This document shows positions 29,243 through 36,893 of a stretch of DNA of 37,851 nucleotides, one piece after another. The stretch spans positions 1 through 37,851 of the forward strand of contig JBGPBV010000060.1 in NCBI GenBank assembly GCA_041481445.1, in the 5' to 3' direction. A program made the translations under genes and the position numbers. Under the pieces are notes generated by a model that was not told the origin of the DNA, did not search any database, and saw nothing but the letters and a program-made list of their open reading frames with translations. Every line of letters begins with the position of its first letter. Positions within the stretch are counted from its first letter, which is position 1. This DNA comes from AA29 sp041481445 (GTDB lineage: Bacteria > Acidobacteriota > Vicinamibacteria > Fen-336).

Positions 29243-31453
29243 GTGACGCGGCGGAAGTGGGGCGTGGCGGCGGGAGCGGCGGCGCTGTGCGCCCTGGCCG
29301 GCTGCTCTCCGCCGGCGCGGCCGCTGGACCTCCTCCACGCCGGGACGGCCCGGCGCGACGCCCAGGTGGGCGGGCGCGACGGGGCCTGGATCGACGGGCA
29401 GACCGGCAAGGGCATCCGCATCAACGACGTGGTCCGCGCCACGCTCAACGCGACCCCGCCCAGCTCCTATCGGTTCGCGGTGGACATCCCGAAGGGGGCG
29501 CACCTGACCTTCGCCGCCGGCATCCCCGCCGAGCGGCACGACAAGCCGGGCGTCGAGTTCGTGGTGAAGCTCCGCGGCCGCGGCAAGGAGGAGACGCTCT
29601 GGACGAGCCTCCTCGACCCCCTCTCCCGGCCCGCGCATCGCAAGTGGGAGCCCGCCGACGTCGACCTCTCGCCGTACACGGGCCGGGGCCGCGAGATCGT
29701 GTTCGAGACGCACGGGTTCGAGAAGGACGACGACGCGCGCCAGGCCTTCTGGGGCGACCCCGCGGTCAACGTCCCCGACGACCGGGCGCCCCTGGCCATC
29801 ATCTACCTCGTGGACACGCTGCGCGCGGACCACACGACCCCCTACGGGTACAAGCGCGACACCACCCCGGAGCTGACGGCGTTCTCAAAGGACGCGGTGG
29901 TCTTCGACCAGGCCATCTCCGCCGCCTCCTGGACCAAGCCGGCGGTGGCCTCCCTCATGACCTCGCTCCTGCCCGGCCGCCACCGCGCCGTGCAGCTGCG
30001 GGACAGCCTCGACCCCGGCCTGGTCACCCTCGCGGAGATGGTGCAGGCGCACGGCATCGCCACCGGCGCCGCCTGCGCGAACTCGGTGATCTATTCCGCC
30101 GGCACCAACTTCGACCAGGGCTTCGACTTCTTCGCCGGGCTGCACGGCGCGGGCAATCGGCCCTCCAAGGTCGTGGAAGCGGGCCCGGTGGTGGACGCCG
30201 GCCTGCGCTGGCTGGACGAGCGGCGCGGCTTCCCCACCTTCCTGTACGTGCACACCATGGACCCCCACGTCCCGTACACTCCGCCCCCGCCCTTCGACCA
30301 GAAGTTCGAGCCGCACCCGACGCCGGACCATCCCGGGCAGGACCCGCGCTTCGATTTCAAGGAGCCCCTCGACCACGACCGCCTCGTGGCCCAGTACGAC
30401 GGCGAGATCGCGTACGGCGACCAGGAGTTCGGGCGCTTCATCCAGGAGCTGAAGAAGCGCGGCGACTACGACCGCGCCCTCATCGTGTTCCTGGCCGACC
30501 ACGGCGAGGAGTTCGAGGACCACGGCAAGTGGCTCCACGGGCGCAGCGTGTTCGACGAGCTGATCCGCGTCCCCCTCGTCGTCAAGTTCCCGGGCGGCAA
30601 GGACGCCGGGCGGCGCATCGCGCAGCAGGTGCAGACGGTGGACCTGCTGCCCACCGTCCTCGAGCACTTCGGGCTGCGCGTCCCCGAGCCCCCGATCATC
30701 AGCGGCCGTCCGCTGCAACCCGTCCTGGCCGGGGGGGCGCCGGAGCCGCCCGCGGTGTCCGAGATCAGCCATCGCGGCTTCGTCGCCCACGGGATGCGCA
30801 CGGCCCGGGACAAGTACGTCCGCCGCTTCAGCCCGGAGGAGGACGAGCTCTACTTCGACCTCGGCAAGGACCCCAGGGAGCAGGTGAACATCATCGAGCA
30901 GAACCGCGAGCGGGCGCGCCTGCTCAAGGCGGGGGTGGAGGCGGCCATGGTCGCCAATCCGTTCCGCGACGCCGTGCGGTTCGAGGCCCCGGGCGCCTAC
31001 AAGGTGCTGTTCAAGACCGGGGGATGGATCGAGGGCGTGGAGGCGGTCGGCTTCGGGGCGGGCGACCGCTACGACCTCGACGGCAACGGCCGCAAGCTCA
31101 TCGTCGACGTCCGCCCCCGGGCCGGCCACCCGCGCGAGGTCCACTTCAGCCTGCGCCCCCAGGGAGCCCCGGTGTGGCTGGAGGGATCGCGGGACGGCAA
31201 GCCGCTCACTCCGTCCGAGGTCTTCATCGCGCAGGAGGGCATCCATCCTCCGGAGGTCCCGCTGAAGCTGCCGGAGATCGAGTCCGAGAAGGAGCGGGCG
31301 GAGAACATCTTCGCGCCTCCGCGCGAAGGCACCCCCGGCGTGCACATCTGGCTCGACGTGCCCAAGGGCAAGGAAGTCCCCCACATGGACAAGGACACCT
31401 GCGAGCGCATGAAGGCGCTCGGCTATATCAGCGGAGACTGCCCCGGGAAGTAG
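29243..31453 (+). CDS. Sulfatase-like alkaline-phosphatase-superfamily lipoprotein
   Basis: 736 residues. Lipobox ALAGC (Cys about 21). An N-terminal beta-rich domain (about 30-180) precedes the sulfatase fold: metal ligands D191 in YLVDTLRADH and D419-H420 in LADHGEEF, and the HGRSVFDELIRVPLVVK segment. At the nucleophile position the usual C/S-x-P-S-R is SWTKPAVASL with T231, so no formylglycine can form; a Thr nucleophile, as in phosphoethanolamine and lipoteichoic-acid transferases, fits better. A C-terminal domain (about 570-736) ends in the family-like MKALGYI. Probably a phospho- or sulfo-ester hydrolase or transferase at the envelope. GTG at 29243 has GGGAGG 4 nt upstream, a leadered start. 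Confidence 0.88.
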   Translation: MTRRKWGVAAGAAALCALAGCSPPARPLDLLHAGTARRDAQVGGRDGAWIDGQTGKGIRINDVVRATLNATPPSSYRFAVDIPKGAHLTFAAGIPAERHDKPGVEFVVKLRGRGKEETLWTSLLDPLSRPAHRKWEPADVDLSPYTGRGREIVFETHGFEKDDDARQAFWGDPAVNVPDDRAPLAIIYLVDTLRADHTTPYGYKRDTTPELTAFSKDAVVFDQAISAASWTKPAVASLMTSLLPGRHRAVQLRDSLDPGLVTLAEMVQAHGIATGAACANSVIYSAGTNFDQGFDFFAGLHGAGNRPSKVVEAGPVVDAGLRWLDERRGFPTFLYVHTMDPHVPYTPPPPFDQKFEPHPTPDHPGQDPRFDFKEPLDHDRLVAQYDGEIAYGDQEFGRFIQELKKRGDYDRALIVFLADHGEEFEDHGKWLHGRSVFDELIRVPLVVKFPGGKDAGRRIAQQVQTVDLLPTVLEHFGLRVPEPPIISGRPLQPVLAGGAPEPPAVSEISHRGFVAHGMRTARDKYVRRFSPEEDELYFDLGKDPREQVNIIEQNRERARLLKAGVEAAMVANPFRDAVRFEAPGAYKVLFKTGGWIEGVEAVGFGAGDRYDLDGNGRKLIVDVRPRAGHPREVHFSLRPQGAPVWLEGSRDGKPLTPSEVFIAQEGIHPPEVPLKLPEIESEKERAENIFAPPREGTPGVHIWLDVPKGKEVPHMDKDTCERMKALGYISGDCPGK

Positions 31454-31462
31454 GCCCCGCGC

Positions 31463-31906
31463 TCAGCGGCCGATGTCCTGGATCGTCCAGCGCGCGGAGT
31501 CCTTCGCGAGCTGGAAGGTCTGCGGGAAGCTGCTCACGATCGACCCGTTGATCGTGTCCCGGCGGGCGACCTTCACCGTGGCCGTGCGCTCCTTCACCTC
31601 CATGGAGAGCACGGTCATCTTGATCATCTGGGACTGGACGCTCTTGAAGGCGGCGCGCGCCCGGCGCTCCTCGTCCTCGCTGAGGTTCGGCTTGACGCTG
31701 CGGAACATGTCGAGGTCCTTGGCCTCCACGGCGTGCACGTAGGTCTCGAGCACCTTCCGGATGTCGGGGGCCTCCGCGGAGAGCGCGCTCGACGGCAGCA
31801 TCACCGCCACCGCATCGTCGGCGATCGAGCGCGCAGACAGCGGGGATGCCAGGCCGACCAGCCACAGGGCGGCCAAGACCCTCGCGCTCCCGCGGAGCCG
31901 GGCCAT
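31463..31906 (-). CDS. Exported NTF2-like protein
   Basis: 147 residues. A signal peptide (VLAALWLVGLASPLSARS) is followed by a short linker and an NTF2-like/DUF4440-type domain: IRKVLETYVHAVEAKDLDMFRSVKPNLSEDE, two central strands (MTVLSMEVKERTATVKVARRD) and the final ARWTIQDIG strand. Function unknown; small secreted NTF2-like proteins are often ligand-binding. ATG at 31906 has TAAGGA directly upstream (2-nt spacing) and is 13 bp after the outer-membrane gene stop, so the two are one unit. The stop is 9 bp from the convergent sulfatase-like stop. Confidence 0.75.
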   Translation of the reverse strand: MARLRGSARVLAALWLVGLASPLSARSIADDAVAVMLPSSALSAEAPDIRKVLETYVHAVEAKDLDMFRSVKPNLSEDEERRARAAFKSVQSQMIKMTVLSMEVKERTATVKVARRDTINGSIVSSFPQTFQLAKDSARWTIQDIGR

Positions 31907-31919
31907 GGTCCTTAGCGCA

Positions 31920-33221
31920 CTAGAAGCCGTACTCGATACCGACGAGCGGCGTGAACTTGTCCCGGAGGCCGTGGTCGTCCAGCGCGAACAGGACGTTCAG
32001 GTCGATCAGGAACCGGCCGCTGGGGTTGAACCTCAAGCCGACGGAGCCGGAGAGCTCGTTCTCCGACTGCTGGATGAACGAGATGTCGGGGAAGGTCGTG
32101 TGGCCGTCCAGGGCATGGAACGTGGTCGGGGTCAGGCGCCGCGCGTCGAAGATACGGCGCCCGAGGAGGTCGGCGGCGAGGGTCAGGTTGCCGGTGAACG
32201 CCACCGCCAGCCCGCCCGAGTACGTGAGCTGGTCGGGCAGCGGGCCCTTGGTCCCCGCCTGCGGGTCGCCGGCGAGCGTGCTGTCGCCGTTCCACTCGTA
32301 CCCGACGGTCGCGTGGGGCGTGAACGTCTTGCCGGTCGAGGACAGGACCAGGAACGGCTTCACCCCCCAGGCGCCCGCCCCCAGCAGGTCCATCTCGTCG
32401 CCGGTGGGCGCGCGGCCGTCCACGCCGAGCCCGATTCCCATCTGGCCGACGTTGGCGGCGTGCGCCTTCAAACGCAGCACGATGTCCCCGATGCCGCTGG
32501 CGCTCCCCGAGGACGAGAACGCGCGGGTGGTGCCGAATCCCCCGTTTGCGTCGCGGAAGAAGTGGATGGCGGGGTTGCCGGAGGTGCCGATGCGCTGGAC
32601 GGTGGCGGTCGAGGTCACGCTGAGGTCGGTGGAGAGGACGGGCACCGCCACCGCCGCGTCCAGCCACGCGGTCACGCCGAAGTTCAGGTAGGTCGTGAAC
32701 TGGCTGACGCTGGCGTCGATCGCGTTGTTGGTGGTGACGACGTCGTCGCGGCCGCCGGGAGCGGGGGCGTCGTGGGTGAAGACCGCCGACACGTTGTCGA
32801 GGTCCACGCCCTCGATCTTGTCGAAGGTGAACCTCTGGTAGTGGAAGCCGAAGCTGAGCTTGTGGCGTCCGACGGTGTCGGCGCGGTCGGAGAGGATCGG
32901 CCCGAAGCTCTTGGTCGAGCGGGTGAACAGGCCCAGCCCCGGATCCAGCGTGTAGGTGAAGCCGGAGGCCGGAGTGGGGATGGGCAGGCCGGTCAACTGG
33001 CTGGCGATCGCCACGTTGAACTGGGTGAACTCGGCCTGGAAGGCGCTGTTGAAATGGGCAGAATGGGTCTGCCCGTTCGGGAGCCGGGCCTCGCTGTCCA
33101 CCACCAGCCCCGTGGGGCCGAACAGATGCGGGATCAGCAGCGCCAGCTTGTCGTCCGCGCGCGCGCTCAGCGGAGACAGCAGCAGCACCCCGGCCAGAGT
33201 CGCGAGGATCCTGGACCTCAT
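31920..33221 (-). CDS. Outer-membrane beta-barrel protein (MetA/phenol-degradation transporter-like)
   Basis: 433 residues. Signal peptide MRSRILATLAGVLLLSPLSARA is followed by alternating hydrophobic/polar strands throughout (for example HKLSFGFHYQRFTF, WLDAAVAVPVLSTDLSV, IGDIVLRLKAHA, TPHATVGYEWNG) and a C-terminal strand FTPLVGIEYGF ending in Phe, the Bam recognition pattern. The IGDIVLRLK and barrel layout resemble proteins annotated as transporter/MetA-pathway of phenol degradation; actual substrate unknown. ATG at 33221 has GAGGAG about 11 nt upstream in a leader of roughly 35 nt; TATCCT (33268-33263, minus) is a possible -10. Confidence 0.85.
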   Translation of the reverse strand: MRSRILATLAGVLLLSPLSARADDKLALLIPHLFGPTGLVVDSEARLPNGQTHSAHFNSAFQAEFTQFNVAIASQLTGLPIPTPASGFTYTLDPGLGLFTRSTKSFGPILSDRADTVGRHKLSFGFHYQRFTFDKIEGVDLDNVSAVFTHDAPAPGGRDDVVTTNNAIDASVSQFTTYLNFGVTAWLDAAVAVPVLSTDLSVTSTATVQRIGTSGNPAIHFFRDANGGFGTTRAFSSSGSASGIGDIVLRLKAHAANVGQMGIGLGVDGRAPTGDEMDLLGAGAWGVKPFLVLSSTGKTFTPHATVGYEWNGDSTLAGDPQAGTKGPLPDQLTYSGGLAVAFTGNLTLAADLLGRRIFDARRLTPTTFHALDGHTTFPDISFIQQSENELSGSVGLRFNPSGRFLIDLNVLFALDDHGLRDKFTPLVGIEYGF

Positions 33222-33291
33222 GTTGTCTTCACTCCTCGGAAGGACACGACTTTTGCGCGGGGAGGATATCACTCCCTAGGCCTCGCCTGGT

Positions 33292-33319
33292 GGGATTGGT
33301 GGGGTTGGGGAGCGGTGGG
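33292..33319 (+). other. Predicted G-quadruplex motif
   Basis: Four G-runs (33292-33294, 33301-33304, 33307-33310, 33317-33319) with loops of 6, 2 and 6 nt. It lies in the 182-bp divergent region between the outer-membrane gene and the DUF309-like gene, which otherwise holds only promoter-like signals. Confidence 0.5.
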
Positions 33320-33391
33320 AGTGCGCGGGATCACATGACCCGAGCGCGGCGCGGGCCGGGGATGCCGTCCGTCTCCTATTCGGCGGGGTGC

Positions 33392-33397
33392 TAGCAT
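33392..33397 (+). promoter_or_regulatory. -10 box (TAGCAT) of DUF309-like gene
   Basis: TAGCAT lies exactly 6 nt before the GTG at 33404. Confidence 0.45.
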
Positions 33398-33403
33398 GAT
33401 CGT

Positions 33404-33772
33404 GTGCACGAGGCGCTCCTGAAGGCGGTGGAGCTGTTCAACAGCGGCCGCTTCGCGGAGTTCCAGGACGTGCTCGACGGCATGACGTCGTCCACCCGCG
33501 CCTCGTCCGAGCGGCAGTTCTACACGCTCCTGAAGAACGTGGCGGAGGCGCTCCTCCAGCTCAGCGACGGCGACGTGGCGGACGCGGAGGAGATGGTGGG
33601 CTCCGCCCTCCGGAAGCTGGACGAGTTCATGCCCCGCTTCCGCGGCCTCAACGTCGCCGCCCTGCGCGAGGACATGCAACGGCTGCTCGGCGAGCTGCGC
33701 GAGTCGCGGGCGGGCCGCCGCGCGGAGCCGGCCCCGTCCCGCCTGCCCCGCCTCCGGGTCCTCCCGGAGTGA
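33404..33772 (+). CDS. DUF309-like small helical protein
   Basis: 122 residues. ALLKAVELFNSGRFAEFQDVLDGM and FYTLLKNVAEALLQLSDGD resemble the DUF309 helical bundle (normally FN-x-G-x-F-x-E-x-H-E-x-L-E), but the central His is absent (EFQDVL), so the pattern is degenerate. The C-terminus is Arg/Pro-rich and probably disordered. Function unknown. GTG at 33404 follows TAGCAT by 6 nt; the stop overlaps the HAD phosphatase start as GTGA, giving a two-gene unit. Confidence 0.72.
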   Translation: MHEALLKAVELFNSGRFAEFQDVLDGMTSSTRASSERQFYTLLKNVAEALLQLSDGDVADAEEMVGSALRKLDEFMPRFRGLNVAALREDMQRLLGELRESRAGRRAEPAPSRLPRLRVLPE

Positions 33773-34425
33773 ACCCGGCGTCCGCGCGGCTGGTCGTCTT
33801 CGACCTCGACGGCACCCTCATCGATTCCAGCCGGGACCTCGCGACTTCGGTCAACGAGGCGCTCCGGCGCGTGGCCCCGGGCACGCCCGCCCTGGCCGAA
33901 GACGTCGTCCGGTCGTTCGTCGGGAGCGGCGCGCGGATCCTGATCGAGCGCAGCCTGGCGCGGACGGGGCTTCCGCATTCCGTCGAGGACGTGCTCCCCG
34001 TGTTCCTCGCGGAGTACTCCGGGCGACTCCTGGACGAGACGCGTCTCTACCCGGGCGCCGTGGAGGCCCTCGATCGCTTTGGCGGACGCCCTCTGGCCGT
34101 CCTCACCAACAAGCCGGGCGACATGAGCCGGGCGATCCTGGAGGGGCTCGGGGTCGCCGACCGCTTCTTCCGCATCTACGGAGGCGGGGACCTGGAGTCC
34201 CGCAAGCCGGATCCGGCGGGGCTGAGGCGGATCGCCTCAGAGGCGGGGGTCGAGCCCCGGGAGGCGCTCATGGTCGGCGACTCCGCCATCGACGTGCGCA
34301 CCGGGCGGGCGGCCGGAACGCTCACCGCGGGAGTCACTTACGGCTTCGACGCCGAGAGCTTCGCGCGCGACCCTCCCGATCTGCTCGTGAGCAGCCTCAC
34401 GGAACTGGCGGACCGCCTGTCGTAG
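33769..34425 (+). CDS. HAD-superfamily phosphatase, phosphoglycolate-phosphatase-like
   Basis: 218 residues. Motif I VVFDLDGTLIDSSRD, motif II LTNKPGD, motif III lysine in SRKPDP and motif IV MVGDSAIDVRTGRAAG are all present, with a helical cap domain (about 20-85). The TNKP and KPDP combination is typical of Gph/PGP-like enzymes that remove 2-phosphoglycolate; related sugar-phosphatases cannot be excluded. GTG start within the preceding stop (GTGA). Confidence 0.9.
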   Translation: MNPASARLVVFDLDGTLIDSSRDLATSVNEALRRVAPGTPALAEDVVRSFVGSGARILIERSLARTGLPHSVEDVLPVFLAEYSGRLLDETRLYPGAVEALDRFGGRPLAVLTNKPGDMSRAILEGLGVADRFFRIYGGGDLESRKPDPAGLRRIASEAGVEPREALMVGDSAIDVRTGRAAGTLTAGVTYGFDAESFARDPPDLLVSSLTELADRLS

Positions 34426-34448
34426 GTGCCCGTCGGCGGACGCTGTGC

Positions 34449-34454
34449 TACCCT
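34449..34454 (+). promoter_or_regulatory. -10-like box (TACCCT) of HD-GYP gene
   Basis: TACCCT lies 20 nt before the ATG at 34475, implying a leader of about 13 nt. Weak consensus. Confidence 0.25.
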
Positions 34455-34474
34455 CTTCGCCGTCTTTCGGACCC

Positions 34475-36457
34475 ATGGCCAATATCCTCGTCTGGGGCAA
34501 GACGCGCGACCTCATCTCGGGCGAGATCCCGGCGGGGATCACGCCGGACGAGGTCGGCACGCTCGCCGCCGTCCAGGCCGCGGTGGAGAGCCGGGGCGCC
34601 ACCCTCGTCCTGGCCGACCCCGCGCGGCTGGAGGTGGACAAGGCGGCCCTCGAGACCTGGATCCAGGGGGGCGGCAACCGCCGGGCCCTCCTCGTCTGTG
34701 TCGCCGAATCCGCCGAATCCGACGATCTGATCCGGCGCTTTCCCTTCCTGGACGACGTCCTCATCAAGCCGTTGACCGCGGCCCGCTTGCGCCTGCGCAT
34801 CGACCGTGCCCTCGACACCATCAACAGCCGGCGCGTCATCGAGCAGCTCGACGACGCCCTCGTCCGCAAGAGCCAGGAGCTGCACGAGCTCAACAGCATC
34901 GGGGTGGCCCTCTCCGCGCAGCGGGACATCGACAAGCTGCTCGAGCTGATCCTGCTGAAGTGCCGCGAGATCACCGCCGCGGACGCGGGCAGCCTCTACC
35001 TCGTCGAGCGGGGCAAGGACGCGGACGGCACGGCGGACGACAAGCTCTGGTTCAAGCTTCCCCAGAACGATTCCGTTCCCGTGGGGGCCTTCGAGGAGTC
35101 CGAGGTCGCGCTGTCCGAGGCGTCGATCGCCGGCTACGCCGCCCTCTCCGGCCAGATCGTCAACGTGGCCGACGCCTACCAGCTGCCGGTGGGCTCGCCC
35201 TTCAAGGTCTCGCGCGTCTTCGACGAGAAGTCCGGGTACCGCTCGAAGTCGATGCTGGTGGTGCCGATGCGCGACCACCAGGGCACCGTCATCGGCGTCG
35301 TCCAGCTCATCAACAAGAAGCGCGACCCCAAGATCGTCCTGCAGCCGGTCCAGCTCGTCGAGGAGACGGTCATCCCCTTCACGTCGGTGGACGAGGAGCT
35401 CGTGACCTCGCTGGCCAGCCAGGCCGCCGTCGCCTTCGAGAACGCGAGCCTGATCCAGGAGATCAAGAACCTCTTCAATGCCTTCGTCGACGCCTCCGTG
35501 ACCGCGGTCGAGTCACGCGATCCCACCACCTCGGGCCATTCCAAGCGCGTGGCCACCTTGACCGTGGGGCTGGCCGAGAAGGTGGACACCCTGGACAGCG
35601 GCCCCTTCCGCGAGGTGCGCTTCAACCGCGACCAGCTCCAGGAGATCAGGTACGCGAGCCTCCTGCACGACTTCGGCAAGGTGGGCGTGCGCGAGAAGGT
35701 CCTCATCAAGGGGAAGAAGCTCTACGTGGGCGAGATGCTGCTCGTGCGGCAGCGCTTCGCCTACATCAAGCGCACCCTGGAGGCCGAGCACTATCGGGCC
35801 AAGCTGGAGCAGATCCAGTCCGGCCAGAACGCCCCCGACCTCCTCCTCGAGATGGACCGCGCCTATGAGAGCCAGCGCGAGGAGATCGACTCCCTCCTGC
35901 ACATGGTCGTGCAGGCCAACGAGCCCACCATCCTGGAGGAGGAGAGCTTCCGGGCCCTGATGGACCTGACCAGCCGCTCGTTCGCGGACGCGGAGGGCGG
36001 GCGCCAGCCCTTCCTCACTCCCAACGAGGTGTCGGCGCTCTCCATACGCAAGGGGTCCCTCTCCGAGAAGGAGCGCCGCGAGATCGAGAGCCACGTCACC
36101 CACACCTTCAAGTTCCTCTCCGAGATCCCCTGGACGGGCGAGTTCCGGCGCGTCCCCGAGATCGCCTACGCCCACCACGAGAAGCTGGACGGGACGGGCT
36201 ACCCGCGCCGGCTCAAGGCGGTCGAGATCCCGCTGCAATCGCGCATGATGGCCATCTCCGACATCTTCGACGCCCTCGTGGCCTGGGACCGGCCCTACAA
36301 GAAGGCGGTGCCGGTGGAGCGCGCGCTCAGCATCCTCAAGGACGAGGCGGGGATGGGCAAGCTGGACCGCCTGGTGCTCGACGTCTTCATCGAGGCCCGC
36401 ATCTACGAGAAGACGCTGCCGCGGACGGGGGCGGAAGCGGCGGAAGTCGCGCGCTAG
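34475..36457 (+). CDS. GAF and HD-GYP domain signalling protein (c-di-GMP phosphodiesterase-like)
   Basis: 660 residues. N-terminal receiver-like domain (about 1-115), degenerate but ending DDVLIKPLTAARLRLRIDRAL; a helical linker; a GAF domain (about 145-345: LNSIGVALSAQRDIDKLLELIL, GVVQLINKK); then HD-GYP with SGHSKRVA, H398-D399 in LLHDFGKVGV and HHEKLDGTGYP at 567-577. HD and HHE are 169 residues apart, against about 60 in typical HD-GYP proteins, so a mainly helical insertion of about 105 residues lies between them. The catalytic motifs are intact, supporting hydrolysis of c-di-GMP or a related cyclic dinucleotide. ATG at 34475; a GTG at 34445 is less likely. Confidence 0.9.
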   Translation: MANILVWGKTRDLISGEIPAGITPDEVGTLAAVQAAVESRGATLVLADPARLEVDKAALETWIQGGGNRRALLVCVAESAESDDLIRRFPFLDDVLIKPLTAARLRLRIDRALDTINSRRVIEQLDDALVRKSQELHELNSIGVALSAQRDIDKLLELILLKCREITAADAGSLYLVERGKDADGTADDKLWFKLPQNDSVPVGAFEESEVALSEASIAGYAALSGQIVNVADAYQLPVGSPFKVSRVFDEKSGYRSKSMLVVPMRDHQGTVIGVVQLINKKRDPKIVLQPVQLVEETVIPFTSVDEELVTSLASQAAVAFENASLIQEIKNLFNAFVDASVTAVESRDPTTSGHSKRVATLTVGLAEKVDTLDSGPFREVRFNRDQLQEIRYASLLHDFGKVGVREKVLIKGKKLYVGEMLLVRQRFAYIKRTLEAEHYRAKLEQIQSGQNAPDLLLEMDRAYESQREEIDSLLHMVVQANEPTILEEESFRALMDLTSRSFADAEGGRQPFLTPNEVSALSIRKGSLSEKERREIESHVTHTFKFLSEIPWTGEFRRVPEIAYAHHEKLDGTGYPRRLKAVEIPLQSRMMAISDIFDALVAWDRPYKKAVPVERALSILKDEAGMGKLDRLVLDVFIEARIYEKTLPRTGAEAAEVAR

Positions 36458-36482
36458 GCCTCGCGCTCCCGGGATCCTCGCG

Positions 36483-36893
36483 GTGCCGATCGAGCGCAGC
36501 AAGACCCTGGTCGCGATCGTGGGCGGCCTCGTGGCCACCGGCCTCATCGGGATGCTCGTCTTCAGCCTGGGCGGCTGGGCCTATCACCAGCGCGGGCGCA
36601 GCCTCCACGACGGCCGACTGCGGCGGGCGGTGGCCCTGCACCCGACCGCCGACCAGATCACCCAGGCCCTGATCGCGGAGGGAGGGACACGGGTCCTCTC
36701 CGCTCCCCCGTCCGACGCCGGCTGGCGCGAATTCACCGCCCGCTGGCCACGCGCGCCCCTGGACGACATCCTGGCCAAGCAACGGAAGTGGGCGGAGGTC
36801 CGCGTGTTCGCCGTCCAGGACGTGGCCTACGTGCTGTTCTTCGACGCCGAAGGCAAGCTGCAGGACTACGCGCTGGCTCAAGGCCCGATGTAG
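36483..36893 (+). CDS. Single-pass membrane protein of unknown function
   Basis: 136 residues. One N-terminal membrane helix (TLVAIVGGLVATGLIGMLVFSLGGWAY) and a soluble alpha/beta domain (ITQALIAEGGTRVLSAPPSD; WAEVRVFAVQDVAYVLFFDAEGKLQDYAL). No family recognised. It lies 25 bp downstream of the HD-GYP gene and is probably co-transcribed. Its last 16 bp overlap the 3' end of the convergent gene. The GTG at 36483 has no clear ribosome site. Confidence 0.65.
   Translation: MPIERSKTLVAIVGGLVATGLIGMLVFSLGGWAYHQRGRSLHDGRLRRAVALHPTADQITQALIAEGGTRVLSAPPSDAGWREFTARWPRAPLDDILAKQRKWAEVRVFAVQDVAYVLFFDAEGKLQDYALAQGPM

Noticed and set aside
27745..29448. Extension of the GT-C frame beyond GTG 27744 into a 1259-residue protein
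   Set aside because: The added part lies in a different frame from the real upstream GT-C gene and is low-complexity.
29243..31453. Calling the protein a true arylsulfatase
   Set aside because: The formylglycine site has Thr instead of Cys or Ser.
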